Assembly (NCBI RefSeq): GCF_029227915.1
Contig: NC_079888.1
Coordinates: forward strand, 13,933,001 to 13,997,000
Length of the DNA stretch: 64,000 bases
Origin: Hydractinia symbiolongicarpus
Lineage: Eukaryota; Cnidaria; Hydrozoa; Anthoathecata; Hydractiniidae
Direction of reading: 5' to 3'
Position numbers and translations under genes: made by a program. The notes under the pieces are model-generated. The model saw nothing but the letters and a program-made list of their open reading frames with translations, was not told the origin of the DNA and searched no databases. Positions 13,601 to 24,419 of the stretch are shown in pieces. Within the stretch, counting starts at the first letter, position 1, and each line of letters starts with the position of its first letter.

Positions 13601-16600
13601 CCTTAGCCAGAAGATAGAAGTTCTCAAATTTATTTTAATTCATATTAAAATGACGTGGCTGACAATTTTAGGATGTGTCTAAAATGCTTCCTCAAGCCAC
13701 AATTTTAATCCATACTACAAAATAAAGTTACTGATGGTATAGAGCTTGAAACTCTGATTAAGAAAATTTTTAGGATCATGCACTTTTGACAAACAGTTAC
13801 AAAGATATTAGGGTTTAACGGCCTATTTCAAAGTCATCATTTAACCTGTCTGTTCTTAAATGGGCCAGACCCAGCATTAGAGAACTTACCCAATTTGGTC
13901 CTAGGTGACCTCTAGTTACTCATGTGGGATTCGATGTCAGTTATTTCAAGCCATTTCCAACATATCAGACCTCAAAATAAAAGTTCAGGCAATGGCTTCT
14001 GTAATTTCAAAATTTTAATGACGTCAGTCTCGAATACATTTACGTTACGCCAATGTCAAAAACAGTTACCAAATGAGACATACATCAACGGAAAATAAAG
14101 ATTTAAAGAAGACAAACTAATAGTAGAAAACAACTTCATACGAAAAATAATTTTTAAGAATTTGAGATACAAAACAGGTAAAGAAATAAAAACTTTTAGA
14201 CTGTTTTTGTTTTGCTTTGCTTTCACAAAATCACTTCCAGTACACTTTATTGCGCATAATCATTTGAACTCTTGTTTTCGATGGCAAAAAGTGTCTTTCA
14301 AAATGTTTAGTACAAAAAATAGCAGGAAAAATTTCAAAATAAATTTGTATATATACACATAATACTTATATTTATTTTTCAAGTGATAAAGTCATATCCA
14401 AAACTACATTTTTTTATAGTGAAATATTATTTTATTTTTCAACAGATATTCATTTCAAAACAAGTTGAATAAAATTACTTGCAGACAATCACAGGAGACA
14501 CAGTTTTCCTGTTCATTCAAAATGCGTTTGTTTACATCCCCGTGGAATTATGTCATGCAAGTTAGTAATTTACCGAACAGAAAGGCCTCATTGACATTGT
14601 CATGGCAGCAATCTAATGAACATTTCAAGCACAACTTTTATCAATCGTCAGTTCTCCTTCAGTTGTGTTTTGACTACTAAAAAGTAAGGATGTGATTTTA
14701 GCATGCAAAAAAGAATGGGCATAACCAGGTCTGTAAACTAAAATTTTTTACTGATTTAAACATATTTAAACCTTTTTAAATACACCAATACAAGAAACAC
14801 AAGGAGTAAAGCTAACACAAAAACTCCACCATTGGACAGCGATACGATTCTCAAAACTGAAAACATGAAGATAGCTATCATGAAGGAATTTCTGTTGGAC
14901 AGATTCTCTATACTTGATCGACACTTCACAGAGTTGTTGGCCAATCAAAAAGAAATATATAATGTTTAAACAGTAAAACAAAAATTTAATCCTAAAATCA
15001 GAACTTGAAACTGATCTTCAAGATAAATCCAAACGCATTGAGGACATCGAAAAAAATATGGTCAACGTCCAGCACTATAAAAGGAGAATCAACATTGAAT
15101 TTCACGGAATACCGGAGGATGTTAAAGATGAGGACCTCGAAGACAAGGGAATCCCAATTGCAAGCTGCATTGATGTAAATATTTAAAAGGCTGATATTGA
15201 AGCTTGTCACTGCCTTCCCAATACAAGAAAAAGTAATTCAACAACAAAAATTGTGACAATCTTCACAAAAAAATCAAAAAATCATTACTTAATACCAACT
15301 TGAATAAGCTTAAGGACATTAGAATCCTAAATAAATTTATATCAACCCGAACCTTTGCCCATATAACAGCTTATAATGTAGTAAATGTAAAAACATATAT
15401 ATACAAGGAAAAACTAAGCCATTTCTGGATATACAGTGGGTTTATATTTATTGTGGTGAATGAAAATGTTGAAAAATTAAAATTGATCATATGAACACTT
15501 GAAAAATATTTTTCCTGGATTTGATTTTGATTATAAATACCATATAGATTTAGTACTTTTTCAAATTATTGATTTTGCAGTAACCTGACTGATTCGTTTT
15601 CTTGTATAAATTGCAAACTTAGTCCATTATTTCAACTTAGCTTTTGTAAATGGTAGCTCTAGCTACCCATTTTAAATATATAACTTCGGTTTGACTTTGA
15701 TTTAAAGAAAATCAAAACGTCAAAAGTTTGATTTCCTTTGTGCAATTCATGAGGTAAGAAATGATGCTTGCTCTTTCCTATGAATGATGAGCCTGTTGAA
15801 CAAAGTTTTAATATTCCTAACACCCCTTCCTACAGTGACAGTTTTCACGATGATAGTGAGTGTCATGATTGCAAGTATTAAACTGTTCCACAGTCATATA
15901 AGATGCTGTTAAAAAATAGCACAGTGTTATGTCACAATAAAGGTGCTTTTAGGCAGGTTTATACTGTTACCATTTATTCTCAGGGGTTGGGGGTTGGGGA
16001 GGTGTATCAACTTGAGATAGCTCCCTCTGTCTTATTGGAACGCAAATCTTCATTGGAAGAAGATGATCTCAAAAGTGATGCAACAATTCTTTATGACGAG
16101 AGCGACCAAGAAACTGTGCAAGAGTCAAACAAAATACAAGAATCCAGTTGTCATAGTCCAAAAAAAAAGTGTTGGACTATGACGATTTATAAAAACATGG
16201 TCGTAAACGATTACAGTTCAAGAAACATTGTTTATATCCTTCTTTGGAGACAAACTTTTATATATATAAGTAAGCAGGTGTTATGTTAGACTTATGGTGC
16301 GTTTGGCACTTTATATATTATGTTAGTATTTAGGTACTATCTGCACTTCACGGTTTTAGTTTGAAACGCAACAGGACGGTCCTTAAAGAACCTCAGAAAG
16401 AAAAAAAGGTTACGTTTAAAAGTATACATATATATTTGATAAAAACACGAACCATCAAAGCAAAAAATTGACACCCCCCTTAGACTCCTTTTTGGAAAAA
16501 GTTTGTAAAAGACAAGGAAAGTTACCGAAAAATATACAAAAATGGATGTGTTGTAAGCTTTAAAGACTGTGTTAACTTATGAGAACATATGTTTCCGTGT

Positions 16601-16726
16601 TGGCATTGGTTATTCAGATAAGTAGATTTTCGTTATGCTGGCGGACGAATTTTAAAGCAATATATACCTAGCTACATAAAATTTTGTACCTGAAAGTTGA
16701 GCACCACTATTCCCTTGAAATGCCAT
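4606..16726 (-). CDS. Rel/NF-kappaB transcription factor (11-exon model)
   Basis: Eleven exons join in frame: 16690-16726, 11952-12025, 11532-11624, 10360-10514, 9741-9940, 8183-8338, 7364-7477, 7091-7123, 6949-7013, 5810-5954, 4606-5594 (2,061 nt, 686 residues). All introns are GT/AG and all phases agree. Residues about 31-357 read as a Rel homology domain: ITEQP, the RYSNER DNA-contact loop (43-48), then an IPT-type half ending with FKFIMPPYRDG and FIELQRKSNKDW. A KRRK nuclear localisation signal follows (365-368). The last 320 residues are rich in Gln, Ser and Asn, like a transactivation region. No ankyrin repeats follow. Family role: dimeric factors restrained by IkappaB-type inhibitors that bind kappaB sites of immune and developmental genes. 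The normally conserved Cys of the RYxCE loop is Asn46 here. Exon 1 (12 residues) is the least certain, resting on ATG, donor and phase alone. The sequence is divergent, so Rel versus NF-kappaB1-type orthology is open. Confidence 0.85.
6150..6189. repeat. 40-bp hairpin in Rel intron 9
   Basis: Seventeen-base arms (starting atcattataaac) with one mismatch flank a 6-base loop. It sits in the intron between Rel exons 9 and 10, beside a GT-rich low-complexity stretch. Probably a small foldback relic. Confidence 0.7.
6586..6865. repeat. 140-bp tandem duplication in Rel intron 9
   Basis: Two adjacent copies of about 140 bp (6586-6725 and 6726-6865) share the block gatttcgagtcagcaagaca and its flanks with a few substitutions and small indels. 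Short open frames on both strands come from this repeat and are not genes. Confidence 0.8.
7755..7874. repeat. 21-bp minisatellite in Rel intron 6
   Basis: About 5.7 copies of a 21-bp unit beginning aatgtatatttaataacac, with single-base variants between copies. It explains an apparent repetitive open frame on the minus strand. Confidence 0.85.
14765..15297 (+). pseudogene. LINE (L1-type) ORF1 protein relic
   Basis: The plus strand reads as a decayed L1-like ORF1 protein. An N-terminal part has NTRSKANTKTPPLDSDTIL and KIAIMKEFLLDRFSILDRHF, followed after stops by a short coiled coil and then RRINIEFHGIPEDVKDEDLE, the start of the RNA-binding RRM of Transposase_22-type ORF1p. The segment DIEACHCLPNTRKSNSTTKI follows. 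Stops interrupt the frame at least at the NV/ and NI/ positions. In the family this protein coats the LINE RNA. No ORF2 (endonuclease/RT) is visible nearby, so the copy is truncated and dead within the Rel intron. Confidence 0.7.
15782..16189 (+). other. Unrecognised acidic coding-like segment
   Basis: Two neighbouring plus-strand frames have coding-like acidic composition, for example SYSDSFHDDSECHDC near 15.83 kb and SSLEEDDLKSDATILYDES near 16.05 kb, separated by a stop. No domain is recognised. It may be a relic of a transposon-encoded protein or an exon of an unrecognised gene within the Rel intron. Confidence 0.25.
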
Positions 16727-17656
<930 letters not shown>

Positions 17657-17773
17657 CGTCATCAATCATGCACGAAATCCTAATAATTCTATATAGGCTA
17701 TAAATAACAGATATAGAATTCACTTAAGGGAAATTCTCCAAGGGCTAGTTACCGGAGTTCTATCAAATAAAGT

Positions 17774-17935
17774 ATGACAACTGAGTATTGCGATGAATGC
17801 GGAATTGCTCTTGATCAATATGATAGATGCAAGTGTGGAAGGAGGTTAATCATAAATGGAGGGATGTTGTGCTGGCAGCACTATATTATGTGTATCACCT
17901 ACAATGGTGGGTGGTGTATTTGTAAAAATTCCTAG
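17774..17935 (+). CDS. Small Cys-rich (zinc-ribbon-like) protein
   Basis: A 53-residue open frame, first in the element. It begins MTTEYCDECG and has a CDEC...CKC arrangement (two Cys pairs about 9 residues apart), followed by a Trp/Cys-rich tail containing GGWCICKN. The first Cys pairs could hold one zinc ion, as in small viral zinc-ribbon proteins. It ends 12 bp before the next plus-strand gene. No family is recognised. The length and clean frame in a compact block support it; the tail could be degraded. Confidence 0.45.
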   Translation: MTTEYCDECGIALDQYDRCKCGRRLIINGGMLCWQHYIMCITYNGGWCICKNS

Positions 17936-17946
17936 TTGGGGGTTCA

Positions 17947-18572
17947 ATGTCCATAAATAAAGGGATGCTTAAATTTGCTAACCAGAATGTTAACTCAAGA
18001 GACTTTTATGCCAAAGCGACTCTACTAAATATTGAAGATGAAAACATTGAAAATATTGTGCTAAACGATCCTATTCCAGCAAACAAGGGCAAAGATGAAC
18101 GTTTCGTCATTGGCTATAAAAATAGTGACAACATGTTATCCCCTCTTTTGATCAAAACACCCAAAAAGCTCTATTCCAATGGTGCCTCGCGTTATGATGA
18201 GGGCTGCTCTCTTACCGTGTCATTCGATATATATAACCATCCCGAGTGGCTAGAGAAGTATGAGAGTATCCTGACCAAGGTAGAGTCCTTGGAGAGTCAT
18301 TGCTTCACCACCCCACCGGTGAAAAAAAGGTAAATACTTAACTACTAAAGTGAGGGAGTCGGAGGGTAAAATCAGAACTGATTTTCAAAGTACCACTAAA
18401 ACAAAGCTGCGAGTGCAGCGCCATAATCAAGCTATCAAGCATCTACAGGCATGGTTCAAATTACTACATGCAAACCTACTTGGAGGAGTGCAAGTATAAG
18501 GTTGTCGAGGTTTATGGCACCACACATCTTATTGATTCAGATGATGAAGAGGCACCATTCGTTGCGGTCTAA
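17947..18572 (+). pseudogene. Element protein of unknown function, frameshifted
   Basis: The intact N-terminal part covers 128 residues (17947-18333) beginning MSINKGMLKFANQNVNSRDF and ends near a run of seven A's (around 18320-18327). Coding-like sequence continues in other frames to a stop at 18570-18572, including HNQAIKHLQAWFKLL and an acidic C-terminus IDSDDEEAPFVAV. At least two frameshifts are therefore present, the first probably homopolymer slippage. No catalytic motif is visible. Its place at the left edge beside other small plus-strand genes suggests an accessory or structural role, which is inference only. Confidence 0.5.
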
Positions 18573-18619
18573 TAAGCTCGATAGATTTTGTATATTTCCT
18601 CAAATATACAAAATAAACA

Positions 18620-18898
18620 ATGAACGATTTGAAAAGAGAGGCAAAAGAGTTCGGGATTCGTGGTTATTCTACAATGAAAAGGGCGGAAATTATAGCTGTT
18701 ATTCACAAAGTAAAGTATAGAGATACTGGAACTCAGACGGATGGACCCTATTGCAAACCTTGCGCAGAGATCGCAGCGAGGAAAATCCTGGATGAGTACA
18801 TAAGATGTTTAAAAGAGAGACAAAAAAAACGAACAATCATATATGACAATGACCTATTGATAGATGGTGATACCGGTGAAGTGATTGGTGTCATTTAG
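18620..18898 (+). CDS. SAP/Rho-N-like small DNA-binding protein
   Basis: A 92-residue intact frame. Residues 1-28 (DLKREAKEFGIRGYSTMKRA then EIIAVI) have the pattern of SAP or Rho N-terminal helix-extended-helix domains, which bind nucleic acid. A CKPC pair occurs around residue 46, followed by a basic segment KERQKKR and an acidic tail. The short motif is distinctive but the rest is unassigned. It is the last of the three plus-strand genes at the left edge and converges with the minus-strand block that starts at 18940. Confidence 0.55.
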   Translation: MNDLKREAKEFGIRGYSTMKRAEIIAVIHKVKYRDTGTQTDGPYCKPCAEIAARKILDEYIRCLKERQKKRTIIYDNDLLIDGDTGEVIGVI

Positions 18899-18939
18899 TG
18901 TTTTGTACAAAACATTAAAATTATGAATATTTAGGTGGA

Positions 18940-19578
18940 TCATCTAGGTAGTGCTTGCATATTGCGCAAGTTTTTTAATAATTCAGCCCTCGCCTCATCG
19001 CGGCCTTTGACGATAAGTGCTTGTCTCTCTTGGTTATTGATCTCGCTAACGATCTTCTTCGTACGTTGTCTTATTTGTTCCTTGAGCAGAAGGTATTTTT
19101 GTTTCCCTTGCATGATCAAACTGAACTCGTAGTCGAATATAATTCCATTCTTAATAGCCCTTGATATGAGGTCCACAATACTAGTCAATTTCGTTTCCGC
19201 AAGAAGTCTTATTGAGTCGTGTTTTTTCCGGTTGTAATTCAGCTTCTTACCCCCTTGTTTTAAGGGCGTCTGCCCCAACCCTACAGTGATCGCGATTCCT
19301 CCCATTGCTACCGCCAGAGGAACTCCTATCCCATTGAGCATGCTCCCTATCCCTACGCCTGAGGTGATCACGCTTATCGCTAATAGCTCGTGATCCATGT
19401 AGTGTATCCAGGTTCCATGCATTCCAAATTTTTTAGCGAGTTTTTCACGTTGCTTAACTTCGCTTCGCAGAAATTGTTCGATCTCTTCCATTTTCTATAA
19501 TCGATACACATGCCCCTCATTTTCTTGATCTGGTGCGCTCGGTGGTAGGCTCGGATAAAGCTTTGTAATATCTGTCAT
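18940..19578 (-). pseudogene. Two-TM element protein with in-frame amber stop
   Basis: The main frame (18940-19491, 183 residues) has a charged N-terminus EEIEQFLRSEVKQREKLAKK, a Gly-rich hydrophobic hairpin (GVGIGSMLNGIGVPLAVAMG onward) likely to cross or insert in a membrane, and a charged helical C-terminus. The same frame extends upstream through one TAG (19495-19497) to an ATG at 19578 that directly abuts the stop of the preceding gene (19579), so the natural start is very likely 19578 and the TAG is a nonsense mutation. Function is unknown. A minor virion or membrane-active protein is possible by position beside capsid genes. Confidence 0.6.
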
Positions 19579-20243
19579 TTATTCTATGAACAAGTGCATG
19601 GTTATACCCATGAAGGAAACATTCTTATCGTGGTGATGCTCATCCGTCAGCATAAACTCTAGACGGTCTGTTGCACCTTTCAAAGTACACGGGGTTATCA
19701 AAACTCCACGATAACATGTCTCCCCAAGCACCTACCTCCTTGGTTGGTAGGATGGTCATTATCTTGGATTTGTTACCATCCAGCAAGCAATCATCCTCAT
19801 CTAACTGAGGGCAAACAAGCCTCAGTTGCTGGTATACGTCAGTCTTAGAATGAATCGTAGTCACCCTTTATATAGTATTTTTTACTGGGATCGTAGGGTA
19901 GACCCAAGAGCTCTTGCAGTTGTCGATGAATCACCACCGTGTATCCGTCATTGACACGGAGCCTGCAGAGTCCATTTTTCAGAACAAACAGCTTAATATT
20001 ATCTCCTGCCTGACTGTTGACGATACTCGCTAAATCCTCGATCTTGTACAACCCATTCATTATTTTAATTCGAATAATCGTCTGATCAGATCCTACCTTA
20101 CGGATAGTAAAATCGTTATTGCTGTAGAGATTCAACCAAGTAAGCCTACTGCTGATTGATTTCAGGGCTATCCTCGTATCCTGTCCTAGGTAGTCATCAA
20201 ATATTGTAGGCTTGTCAATATTCATTATGAATAACTGTCGCAT
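19579..20243 (-). pseudogene. Candidate minor capsid (penton-like) protein, frameshifted
   Basis: The N-terminal 132 residues (19845-20243) are followed in other frames by 19640-19864 and a final piece ending at 19579 with DEHHHDKNVSFMGITMHLFI. At least two frameshifts split it. The pieces alternate short beta-like strands (LTWLNLYSNNDFTIRK, ICRLRVND-type turns) typical of a small jelly-roll protein, and total length would be about 220 residues. Polinton-type elements encode a single-jelly-roll penton protein beside the major capsid gene, so this is the best candidate here. I cannot confirm the fold from sequence alone. The stop codon abuts the next start (19578). Confidence 0.4.
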
Positions 20244-20293
20244 CTTTCTTTAAGAAAGAATAAATATTTACTCGTACAACCCACTGCCAAAGT

Positions 20294-21175
20294 ATGCCTC
20301 TAATCATGGCAGGTATTTGGAACGGCTTAAAGGTTCGGATCTCATAGTGCAGGATATAGTAATAGACGCGAAGGGGTCCTCATTCAAAGTAAAATTCCCT
20401 GATATTTTCGTATTCTACGTGTTCCATAGTAACCCCCCGGTTGATGAATGGAGGACTCATCCACTTAACATTTGGTCTACGCAATTGAATTTTGCGGTAT
20501 TTTGCGCTACATCGGCTTGTGGGATATCAATGCAGCACATTAATTCTCCTTTACCGCTCGTGCGCGCCGTTTACCGATTCCATATATACTTCCAAATTCG
20601 GAAGATCCTCGAAGAGCTTGAGGTATCGTTGCCTGGCTCTTCCCGCTTTAATCTTTTGAATAACCCCTTCAATAATCAAAAGCTTCACGCATTGGCACGT
20701 GGATTTGGAGTATCTGGAAGTGAGCAAGAATGGAAAAATGAGAGTATTTTCAGTTCGAACGTAAAGATTTTCCTGGCAGTGGGCCTTCATATTTTAATGA
20801 AAATTCATGGAGTAGGTGGATAATTGAAAATAGTCAGGGTCTTACACGTATTGGCATTGAAAAGTTATCGCGTATTTGATTTTGGAGTCCCAAGCCAATG
20901 CGCGATCAGGAATTATCGGTAATCAAGGCAGTTCTATCGATGCCCAACGGCTTTACTTGACAACCTTTGAACAGCTGGTGATTAAACTTACAAATACAGG
21001 TAGAGATATTAGTGAATTCCAGAACGTACTCAGATATGCACGAAGCAAGGTCGACTATAGTGTTGCTCATGGCGTCTACATGATCCCAAGCGATATGTCA
21101 CTGAGAATCGGAAATGTGGCTGGATTTAACAACAAGATCCTGACATTTCAAGATTGGTATCAATCCCAATATTAA
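20294..21175 (+). pseudogene. Conserved-looking element protein of unknown function, frameshifted
   Basis: A probable start ATG lies at 20294 (MPLIMAGIWNGLKVR), with a frameshift near 20340 into a long frame to 20823 (DEWRTHPLNIWSTQLNFAVF, then FCATSACGIS) and another shift near 20.78-20.88 kb into the C-terminal frame ending at 21175 (QANARSGIIGNQGSSIDAQR, RYARSKVDYSVAHGVYMIPS). The protein would be about 290 residues, soluble, without nucleotide-binding or membrane motifs. It is divergent from the minus-strand block to its left and convergent with that to its right. Function unknown; a virion protein is plausible. Confidence 0.5.
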
Positions 21176-21388
21176 CGCTCCGCATGCTGTTGTACCAAGG
21201 AAGCAGGTACATGATATACCAATGGTACATGATATACCCCTCCATCCACCATCCTCCGAGGAAGCTGCTGTTCATGAGGAAACTAAGGCTACTATTATCA
21301 CTGTGAGGATATTGCTAATTATCACCTATATATGGATGAAACATTAAAACATTGTCATCTGGTAAGTTAGGTGGTTTATCAGAATAAT

Positions 21389-22656
21389 CTACGATCTCTT
21401 CCCACTCCTTTTGTTTCCCACATAAGCCACCACGATACCTACAGCACCTGCTATGGCCATGTACAAATGCCTCGCCATAAATTCCACGACCTTAGCGGCT
21501 ACCCGGAAGAATAATGATACGATCGTACCAATTATCCCCGGCAGAGCAGCACTTGCCTTCCCTGCTAGATATTTAAGGAATTTCCCGAGCCTTTCCAGCT
21601 GCTTTTGCACGAAACCTTTGGTACCGCCACTACCTCCACCTGCTGCTGCCCCACTACCTCCTGTGAGTGCTAGGACCAAGGTGGATATAAGTAGACCAAC
21701 AGTTGATACGATACTAGCGATAGTGATCCCCTGCTCTTTGAAGAGAATGGTCAGCTTTTCCCTTAGCGATGTGTCGTCTTCAGCCATATTCATGAGTGTA
21801 TCTTTAATCGCCTTGATCTTTAATCGCCTTGAGCTGGGTATTGATTCCAGAGAGACCATGTTCTTCTATTATCGCCTTTCGATCATCCTTTAGCTTTTCC
21901 CGATCTTCTTTAGCCTTATCGAGGTCCTTATCCCAAATTTTTTTGATCCTCTGATACGTCGGACCCAGCTTTTTTCGCCTCAAGCCTCTTGATCTTGTCC
22001 TCTGCCTTTGAAAGCTCGCCATCGTAGTAGATCATTTTACTTTTCACGTTATTCAAGTCGTCTTGGAGCGTTTTAACATAGAGATGAAGCTTCCGTCTTT
22101 CGCGTTCATCGAAGGCTTCGGTAAAGGAAGTATCCTCCATGAGGCTCTTCGTTTCATCTATTATATTATCGAGCAGCGGCAACATCTCGATGTCTCCGGG
22201 GTTGTCCTCGATGGTATCAATATTATTCAAAAGGTTTTGAGCCGCTGCTTTACTACCCTTGTGTGGTGTAGTATAGTCGGCAAAACCTAAGGCACGCAAT
22301 CGTCCCACGCCAAGATCCCTAACTATCGCGGAAGCTTTTCTAATTTCACCATTTTGTTTCGTGAGCTCTACAGCATCGTAGGTAAGCTTATTACCATCCA
22401 TTTCAAAGCCATCATAATGTTTCGCGAGTGGTTGACGGCGCTCCTCACCAATGGCTTCGTAAAGGCTATCAACCTTTGATGTCAGTAGTTCATACCTTGC
22501 AGTTGTGTAAGTGAGGCCACCTCGTGAAGGTGTTGAGGATGTAGTGGGAATATCCTCAGGCCTAAGAATTTCACTCTCGGTGCTGAACTCCTCAGGTTCG
22601 TCTTCTATATCTTCCTCCGGCGAAAAATCTGGTTCATATGTTGGATTTATAGGCAT
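21389..22656 (-). pseudogene. Coiled-coil protein with C-terminal membrane segments, two frameshifts
   Basis: Three frames in order form one protein of about 420 residues. 21928-22656 begins MPINPTYEPDFSPEEDIEDE (acidic, disordered), then helical coiled-coil sequence. Near 21.81-21.98 kb it continues as KIWDKDLDKAKEDREKLKDD, and 21389-21859 carries two hydrophobic stretches (ITIASIVSTVGLLISTLVLA and YMAIAGAVGIVVAYV) separated by a Gly/Ala-rich linker and a basic end. The second frameshift coincides with a 16-bp direct duplication at 21801-21832. Long coiled coils with terminal membrane anchors suggest a structural or membrane-tethering virion protein; no family is recognised. The start at 22656 is 32 bp from the divergent capsid start at 22689, implying a shared promoter. 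Confidence 0.55.
21801..21832. repeat. 16-bp tandem duplication causing a frameshift
   Basis: Two exact copies of tctttaatcgccttga (21801-21816 and 21817-21832). The unit is not a multiple of three and shifts the minus-strand coiled-coil gene out of frame. Confidence 0.9.
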
Positions 22657-22688
22657 TTATTTCAACCCCTGTACCTGTATAAAAAAGG

Positions 22689-23975
22689 ATGTCTTTTGGA
22701 ACAAAATTAGATCCTAACAAAGAGATCAAGACGATGCTCGGTATGAAAGGCAAACGCCAATGGGTGAAGATCAGCCATGTGCCAAGCACAATTAACCAGA
22801 ATGAAGATCCCTACGCTGATATTCCTAATTTAGGAAAAAATGATGTGATTTTCCCCGGCTCAATCAAGTTGCTTTTTGACTTGAAATTGACAGGTACAAA
22901 CACCAAACGTACCATCGTTAGCAATATCGGTAAGGCCCTGGTTCAAAACCTTCGCATAAGCCTTAACGGCCATGAAGTGCAAAATATCTCTGACTACAAC
23001 ACCCTGGTAGTATATCGGGATCTATGGATCCCAAAGTATGACCGAGAGAACAACCTAATTCTAGAAGGTATCAACCCCAATGACGGCACCATCAGGGCTC
23101 TACAGATAAAAGCCAGCGATCACGTAGGAACTGACGAGGAAAAGGCGATCGTGGCAGCGTATGGAAATACTTTTGCTATCCCTATTGGCAAAATGTTCGA
23201 ACTCACTAGAGACTTACCTTTCTATCAAGCAGGCTTACACGACAGATTGCAGTTCGCACTGCACTTCGCACAGCACAGCGATATAATTAAAGATGCTGGT
23301 ACAGCAGCATCTGGAAGCACAGCGGCAAAGGCCGCGGATTCCTCCTACAAGATCAGCAATATCTGCCTTGAATTTGACAAGGTGGTCAATGAAGACCTGG
23401 CCTCCGCGATGATGTCTCGATATAGCCGTTTAGCCCTGTCGTATGAAAGGATCCTCCGCAGTAAAGTAGTGACCATAAAAAAGGCCGACACCTCCTACAA
23501 CCTCCAGATCGACACTCCTACCAAGTCCCTGAAAGGCGTCCTACTGCTGTTCGTAGACCCGGGGAAAGTGAAGGCCTATAGCGGGGTCAACGAGGTCTTC
23601 TATAACCCAAAGATCGAGAAAATTAGCATCACTATTGAAGGTGAGCCTAACGAACTGTATAGTCACGCCATGCTCCCGAAAGATCACATGGAAAACGTCG
23701 TTGAACTTTTTGGTAGCCACGATTCGGATATGACCATTGGGCAGTTCTTCAGTGCAAGATATGCGGTATTTATGGATCTTCGTAGCAGTCCGGATCACAG
23801 TCTACATGGTTCTTGCAGACCCCTACAAAGATTAGGCGATGGTATTACACTTCATATGACCAAAAAAGCGGATGGCACGGGGGATATACGATGTTACGTG
23901 TACTTGCTAATGGATGCTCAATTGAATATCCTAGGGAGGTTGTTTTCATTCAGTAGAATATTAAGATCATTGTAG
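22689..23975 (+). CDS. Candidate major capsid protein (copy 1, full length)
   Basis: A 428-residue intact frame, the longest unbroken gene in the element. It begins MSFGTKLDPNKEIKTMLGMK and has many short hydrophobic strands and turns, for example VIFPGSIKLLFDLKLTGTNT, IVSNIGKALVQNLRISLNG and KGVLLLFVDPGKVKAY. There is an Ala/Ser-rich linker near residue 215. No enzymatic motifs or membrane segments are visible. Position beside the candidate minor capsid, integrase and packaging ATPase, together with the all-beta character, fits a double jelly-roll capsid protein. It is shorter than typical Polinton capsid proteins (about 600 residues), so the assignment needs a structure-based check. The first 29 residues lie outside the duplicated unit. 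It is divergent from the coiled-coil gene. Confidence 0.5.
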   Translation: MSFGTKLDPNKEIKTMLGMKGKRQWVKISHVPSTINQNEDPYADIPNLGKNDVIFPGSIKLLFDLKLTGTNTKRTIVSNIGKALVQNLRISLNGHEVQNISDYNTLVVYRDLWIPKYDRENNLILEGINPNDGTIRALQIKASDHVGTDEEKAIVAAYGNTFAIPIGKMFELTRDLPFYQAGLHDRLQFALHFAQHSDIIKDAGTAASGSTAAKAADSSYKISNICLEFDKVVNEDLASAMMSRYSRLALSYERILRSKVVTIKKADTSYNLQIDTPTKSLKGVLLLFVDPGKVKAYSGVNEVFYNPKIEKISITIEGEPNELYSHAMLPKDHMENVVELFGSHDSDMTIGQFFSARYAVFMDLRSSPDHSLHGSCRPLQRLGDGITLHMTKKADGTGDIRCYVYLLMDAQLNILGRLFSFSRILRSL

Positions 23976-23995
23976 GTCTTGGATCTACAAAATAA

Positions 23996-24394
23996 ATGGC
24001 AACTATAGCAGTACTCGCAGGTGGAGCCATTATAAACGCATTGGCATTTTCAGGCTCAAATTATCTATTTAGCAAACTTAGTGGGCACGGCGAGGCAGAA
24101 CGTAAGAGGCATGATTTAGCGGTTGAGAAATTACAAGCTGCTCAAGCCCAATGGGTACGTGACAGACAGAGCAAAATTGACTGGTATAACCGGCAAAGAG
24201 AGCTTAAACGCCAAGCTGGGGAGAGTCTCAAGGAGCTCGACGAGGGTATGAGGGAATACTATATCGCGACGATCGAGAAGGCCCCTAAGTTATCCGACTT
24301 CTACACACCTTCGAAGCAACAAAAAGATGGTGAACTGACGTTCATTCTTGGCTCCTTGGCTCTTTTGGGGTTTGCAGCGTACAAGTATATGTAA
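23996..24394 (+). CDS. Small membrane-anchored helical protein (copy 1)
   Basis: 132 residues, intact. An N-terminal hydrophobic stretch (MATIAVLAGGAIINALAFSG) is followed by a long charged helix rich in Glu, Lys, Arg and Gln (about residues 30-95) and a C-terminal hydrophobic helix (FILGSLALLGFAAYKYM). It begins 20 bp after the capsid stop and the integrase follows at once, so the three genes are probably co-transcribed. Terminal hydrophobic helices bracketing a helical rod suggest a minor virion membrane protein; no family is recognised. Confidence 0.55.
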   Translation: MATIAVLAGGAIINALAFSGSNYLFSKLSGHGEAERKRHDLAVEKLQAAQAQWVRDRQSKIDWYNRQRELKRQAGESLKELDEGMREYYIATIEKAPKLSDFYTPSKQQKDGELTFILGSLALLGFAAYKYM

Positions 24395-24419
24395 TCGTTT
24401 TTTGACATGTATAATAAAC

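Larger units (their letters stand above)
12026..16689. other. Rel intron 1 (4.7 kb)
   Basis: Long AT-rich first intron. It contains the LINE ORF1 relic at 14.77-15.30 kb, an acidic coding-like stretch near 15.8-16.2 kb, and a small palindrome near 12.38 kb (gtgtatgcaatatacac). No additional in-phase Rel exon was recognised; one whose length is a multiple of three could be missed. Confidence 0.5.

Noticed and set aside
23541-23798. Minus-strand frame within the capsid gene (also at 26041-26298)
   Set aside because: Shadow of the capsid coding frame, and repeated only because of the duplication.
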